DNA of 19,813 nucleotides, from contig JBAQZJ010000494.1 of assembly GCA_049790855.1 (NCBI GenBank), positions 1 through 19,813 of the forward strand, read 5' to 3'. The notes under the pieces were generated by a model. That model did not search any database and was not told the origin of the DNA. It saw only the letters and a program-made list of their open reading frames with translations. This DNA is from JACCRE01 sp049790855 (lineage in GTDB: Bacteria; Planctomycetota; Planctomycetia; Planctomycetales; Planctomycetaceae). Below, piece after piece: positions 17,035 through 19,813 of this stretch. Positions within the stretch are counted from its first letter, which is position 1, and the number at the start of each line of letters is the position of its first letter. The position numbers were made by a program, and so were the translations under genes.

Positions 17035-17718
17035 CTACAGAGGCGGCAGCCCGACTCGAGGACAGAGTCGCAGCAGCGGACATTCCTCGCATTTCGGCTT
17101 GCGTGCGGTGCAGATGCGGCGGCCGTGCCAGATCAGCCGGTGCGAGTACATGATCCACTCTTTGGAAGGCAACAGCGACATCAGATCGCGTTCGATCACT
17201 TCCGGATTGCTGCTGTCGGTCAGCCCGAGTCGCCCGGTGATTCGCCGGACATGTGTATCGACGACGACCCCGGTCGGCAGGCCGAACGCCGTTCCCAGCA
17301 CGACGTTCGCGGTCTTTCGTCCGACGCCCCGCAGGCCGACCATCGCATCGAGTTCTTGCGGCACTTCTCCGCCGTGGTGCCGCATCAGCCCCTGAGCCAT
17401 TCCGAGCAGACTCTTCGCCTTCGCGCGAAAGAATCCACAGGACTGGATGATCCGCTCGACGTCGGCCGGTTTCGCATTCGCCAGGTCGGCGGGCGTCGGG
17501 TAGCGTCGGAACAGGTCGGGAGTGACCATATTCACCCGCTCGTCGGTGCATTGCGCCGAGAGGATGGTCGCGACAAGCAATTGAAACGGCGTTTCGTGCC
17601 GCAGGGCACACTCGGCGTCGGGATAGGCCTTTGCCAAAGCCCTGGCGATCGCCCGCGCGCGTTTCTGCTTGTCCTTGATGGATTCGCCTGGTGGGTGAAC
17701 GGCAGTCGAACGAGGCAT
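17035..17718 (-). CDS. nth: Endonuclease III (DNA glycosylase/AP lyase) Nth
   Basis: A 227-residue base-excision repair enzyme that removes oxidised pyrimidines and cuts the DNA at the resulting site. The helix-hairpin-helix is G-L-R-G-V-G-R-K-T-A-N-V (128-139) with catalytic Lys135, followed by the Asp154 in V-V-D-T-H-V. The iron-sulfur cluster loop C-x6-C-x2-C-x5-C is complete at Cys203, Cys210, Cys213 and Cys219. The segment LLVATILSAQCTDERVN (47-63) is also typical. Length is near the usual 211. ATG at 17718 was chosen because the family begins about there; the frame is open further left of it but over the divergent Lon-domain gene. A TACAAT box lies 45 bases upstream. Confidence 0.96.
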   Translation of the reverse strand: MPRSTAVHPPGESIKDKQKRARAIARALAKAYPDAECALRHETPFQLLVATILSAQCTDERVNMVTPDLFRRYPTPADLANAKPADVERIIQSCGFFRAKAKSLLGMAQGLMRHHGGEVPQELDAMVGLRGVGRKTANVVLGTAFGLPTGVVVDTHVRRITGRLGLTDSSNPEVIERDLMSLLPSKEWIMYSHRLIWHGRRICTARKPKCEECPLLRLCPRVGLPPL

Positions 17719-17762
17719 CGGCGATTCCGAAAAGCGACGGAGCGTTGCAGCGGCGCGTCGAG

Positions 17763-17768
17763 ATTGTA
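17763..17768 (-). promoter_or_regulatory. Possible -10 box of nth
   Basis: TACAAT on the minus strand, about 45 bases ahead of the nth ATG. The matching -35 region is poor (only a T-run). Assigned by position and by the match to the ettA -10 box. Confidence 0.35.
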
Positions 17769-17838
17769 CAGCCGGCCCGCGCGCCGAAAAACGTCGTCGA
17801 CTCGTTCGGTCTCCTGTCAGTCGAAGGATGAGACCGGT

Positions 17839-17844
17839 TAGAAT
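17839..17844 (+). promoter_or_regulatory. Possible -10 box of the Lon-domain gene
   Basis: TAGAAT lies 40 bases ahead of the ATG at 17884. CTGTCA is a possible -35 box but spaced by about 19 bases. It shares the 165-base divergent region with the nth promoter. Confidence 0.35.
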
Positions 17845-17883
17845 GATCGCGTTGGAGAACCGGCAACCGCGGCAGTCCAGCCG

Positions 17884-18588
17884 ATGCTCGATCCGATCGA
17901 TCTCACGAATTCCCTGGCGAAATTTGCGGGACGGGTGCCGTTGTTCCCGTTGCCGAATGCGGCGTTCTACCCGCACAGCCTGCTGCCGCTTCACATTTTC
18001 GAGCCGCGCTATCGCCGAATGGTCGACGACGTTCTCGACGGCGACGGGTGCATCGCGATGGCGCAGTTGAAGCCGGGCTGGGAGCACCGATCGGATGACG
18101 AACTCCTGCCGATTTACGATTATGTGTGCGTCGGCAGGATCGAGGCACAGGAGCGTCTTCCTGACGGACGCCATGCCCTGATCCTGCACGGGCTGTCGCG
18201 GGCGCGCGTTCTGGAAGAAGAGTCGACCGGGTTGCCATACCGTGTCGCACTGGTCGAACTGCGGCCGGACGAGCCGGCCGTGCTTCCGTATGCCGATCAG
18301 GATCGCCGCCGTCGCGAGACGCTGGAAGCGTTTCGCGACACATTCCACACGAGGCGCCTCGACCAGTTATTTCACGAGGTGACCGACATATCCGTCTCGC
18401 TGGGAGTCGTTTGCGACGTCGTCGCGTCGGTCCTGTCGCTGTCGCCCGCTCGGTCGCAGGAAATCCTCGCCGAGGAGAACGTCGATCGACGCTGTGAGCT
18501 TGTTCTCGGCCATCTGCGGAACCTGAGGCGCAAGACGCAAGGGCAACCGCAGCCGCGGACGTTTCCGCCCGATTTCAGCGCCAATTGA
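17884..18588 (+). CDS. Lon N-terminal substrate-binding domain protein
   Basis: A 234-residue cytoplasmic protein with the Lon N-terminal (LAN/PUA-like) domain and no ATPase or protease part. The opening VPLFPLPNAAFYPHSLLPLH, then IFEPRYRRMV, is the domain signature, followed by CIAMAQLKPGWE, YDYVCVGRIEAQERLPDGRH and ILHGLSRARVLEEE. The C-terminal third is mostly helical. In planctomycetes and other bacteria such stand-alone proteins are common and of unknown function; they might present or recruit substrates. The ATG at 17884 directly precedes the domain. The next gene starts 128 bases downstream on the same strand. Confidence 0.9.
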   Translation: MLDPIDLTNSLAKFAGRVPLFPLPNAAFYPHSLLPLHIFEPRYRRMVDDVLDGDGCIAMAQLKPGWEHRSDDELLPIYDYVCVGRIEAQERLPDGRHALILHGLSRARVLEEESTGLPYRVALVELRPDEPAVLPYADQDRRRRETLEAFRDTFHTRRLDQLFHEVTDISVSLGVVCDVVASVLSLSPARSQEILAEENVDRRCELVLGHLRNLRRKTQGQPQPRTFPPDFSAN

Positions 18589-18659
18589 TGTTCTCGAAGC
18601 GGCGGCCCGTGCCGTGATTGACCCGCTGGACCTCCGGGCCGATCATGGACGGTCTCACC

Positions 18660-18683
18660 CCTCCTTGCTTTCGGTGAAGGAGG
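18660..18683 (+). other. Short dyad containing a GGAGG, ahead of the FAD oxidase
   Basis: CCTCCTT (18660-18666) pairs with AAGGAGG (18677-18683) around a ten-base loop. The AAGGAGG matches the anti-Shine-Dalgarno but lies 33 bases ahead of the GTG start, too far to be its site in the usual sense. The stem would hide it. Confidence 0.3.
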
Positions 18684-18716
18684 ACGTTCGCAGCTCTTCG
18701 ACAGCATTCCGCCCGA

Positions 18717-19813
18717 GTGGACGACCTCCAGCGCCGCATCGTTGAAGACCTGACCGGCGTGCTCCGGGGCGAGGTCCGCTGCGACGCCGTCACGACGGCC
18801 ATCTATGGCGTCGATGCGAGCCTCTATCAGATTCGGCCGATCGGCGTCGTGTATCCCTACGATGCCGCGGACGTCCGGATGATCGCCCGTTACGCCTCGG
18901 AGCAGAAACTGCCGCTCGTGCCGCGCGGCGGGGGCACGAATGTTTCCGGCGGGTCGGTGGGAACGGGGCTGGTCGTTGATTTCTCCCGCTCGATGACGCG
19001 AATCCTCGTGGACGACGGCGAGACGATTCGCGTTGAACCCGGCGTCGTGCTGGAACGATTGAACCGACGACTCCGGCCCACGGGACGCTACTTCCCGCCC
19101 GACCCGGCGACGGCGGCCGTCACGACGATCGGCGGCATGATCGCCACGAACGCGGCAGGATCGCATTCGGTCCGGGTCGGAACGACGCGCGACCACGTCT
19201 CGTCGATCGAGACCGTGCTTGTGGACGGAGGCATGATCGAAGCCGGCCGCGAATCGCTCGACGACTCCGCCACGTCGTCTGACGCTGACGACGCCCAAGG
19301 AGGCGAATCACGGAAACGGTCGCTTCGGAATCATTTGACGAACCTGCTGGTGGACAATGCCGATCTGATTGAGTCGAAGCGACCGCGATCGAAACGGAAC
19401 AACTGCGGATACCGCGTCTGGGACGTTCTGACGTCGACGCATCTCGATCTAGCAGGGTTGCTGGTCGGATCGGAAGGGACGCTCGGCCTGTTCAGCGCGG
19501 CCACGCTGAAGCTCTCGCCGCTTCCCGAACACCGCGGTGTGACGTTGCTGCTGTTCGGCAGCACCGAGGCCGCGTTTGACGCCGTTCAGAAGATTCTGCC
19601 ATTGCAGCCGGCCGCTTGCGATCTGATCGACCGAAGGCTCTTATCACTGGCACGCGAAGGCGACGCACGCTTCGAGGCGATGATCACCGCCGAAGCGGAA
19701 GCCGCGCTGCTCGTCGAAGTCGTCGGCGAGTCGGCCGCGTCGGCGGGTCGTCGGATCGGCGAGATCGTCCGTTTGACGTCCGACACTTCACGCGCCGTAG
19801 CGCGCGCCACGAC
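18717..19813 (+). CDS. FAD-linked oxidase (FAD_binding_4; GlcD/YdiJ-like), N-terminal 365 residues, runs off the window
   Basis: An open frame continues to the end of the window with no stop. The FAD-binding PCMH-type domain is plain: P-L-V-P-R-G-G-G-T-N-V-S-G-G-S (66-80), F-P-P-D-P-A-T (127-133) and T-T-I-G-G-M-I-A-T-N-A-A-G-S-H (136-150), then NNCGYRVWDVL (228-238) and G-S-E-G-T-L-G-L-F (251-259). The latter begins the FAD-oxidase C-terminal domain. The opening D-A-S-L-Y-Q-I-R-P matches the larger members that also carry a C-terminal iron-sulfur reductase half (D-2-hydroxyglutarate/lactate dehydrogenase type), but that half would lie outside the window. The substrate cannot be given. GTG at 18717 is the only usual start after the in-frame stop at 18675, and similarity begins at once after it. 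Residues 178-204 are an acidic, Ser-rich insert between FAD motifs. Confidence 0.88.
   Translation, partial: MDDLQRRIVEDLTGVLRGEVRCDAVTTAIYGVDASLYQIRPIGVVYPYDAADVRMIARYASEQKLPLVPRGGGTNVSGGSVGTGLVVDFSRSMTRILVDDGETIRVEPGVVLERLNRRLRPTGRYFPPDPATAAVTTIGGMIATNAAGSHSVRVGTTRDHVSSIETVLVDGGMIEAGRESLDDSATSSDADDAQGGESRKRSLRNHLTNLLVDNADLIESKRPRSKRNNCGYRVWDVLTSTHLDLAGLLVGSEGTLGLFSAATLKLSPLPEHRGVTLLLFGSTEAAFDAVQKILPLQPAACDLIDRRLLSLAREGDARFEAMITAEAEAALLVEVVGESAASAGRRIGEIVRLTSDTSRAVARAT

Noticed and set aside
13761..17153. An 1130-codon open frame on the plus strand
   Set aside because: It lies opposite the repeat protein, ettA and dcd, which all have firm motifs on the minus strand. The translation shows no domain and crosses three gene boundaries.
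17719..18348. Upstream extension of nth to a 437-residue protein
   Set aside because: The extra 210 codons lie over the divergent Lon-domain gene and are not like any domain. The family length is near 211-230.
18372..19298. A 308-codon open frame on the minus strand at the right end
   Set aside because: It lies opposite the FAD oxidase, whose motifs are unmistakable on the plus strand.

Overview
The window is high-GC chromosomal DNA that looks like a planctomycete. The evidence is the style of the genes: an excisionase-type helix-turn-helix protein with DSDV and DSGIAL repeats, a secreted parallel beta-helix protein, few Shine-Dalgarno sites, several GTG starts, and hairpin or CGGATG-type repeats between genes. 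The phylum call is an inference from gene content; no rRNA or marker gene is present. Most of the window is ordinary housekeeping and envelope genes.

Layout. (1) 1-677: the 3' end of an IS3-family transposase, then a broken fragment of a nucleoside hydrolase-like gene, then about 200 bases with nothing I recognise. (2) 678-4327: an NCS2/AzgA-type permease (minus) diverges from a secreted beta-helix protein (plus), followed by tadA (plus), the tRNA adenosine deaminase. (3) 4340-9817, all minus, in transcription order: a GlpG-like rhomboid protease, a 478-base repeat-rich gap, a secreted two-domain M16 zinc protease, a small two-helix membrane protein and a membrane-tethered CX5R phosphatase. 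(4) 10105-12368, plus: two family-2 glycosyltransferases, one a DPM1/GtrB-type lipid-linked enzyme, the other a soluble-type enzyme. (5) 12566-17718, all minus: nth (endonuclease III), dcd (dCTP deaminase), ettA (ribosome-associated ABC-F ATPase) and the helix-turn-helix/acidic-repeat/transmembrane protein. (6) 17884-19813, plus: a Lon N-terminal-domain protein and the first 365 codons of an FAD-linked oxidase that runs off the window; the latter opens with GTG.

How the genes relate: nth and dcd both protect DNA from damaged or uracil-containing bases, and tadA and ettA act in translation. The rhomboid and M16 proteases are envelope proteases lying on one strand, but a long gap separates them and common regulation is not shown. 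Transcription units appear to be bounded by divergent promoters (around 9.9 kb and 17.8 kb) and by a pair of strong hairpins between the convergent genes at 12.4-12.5 kb.

I did not find a clearly new defence, secretion or mobile system. The best candidate for undescribed biology is the protein at 12566-14074. It joins an excisionase-like DNA-binding fold to two families of short acidic repeats and ends in a membrane helix.
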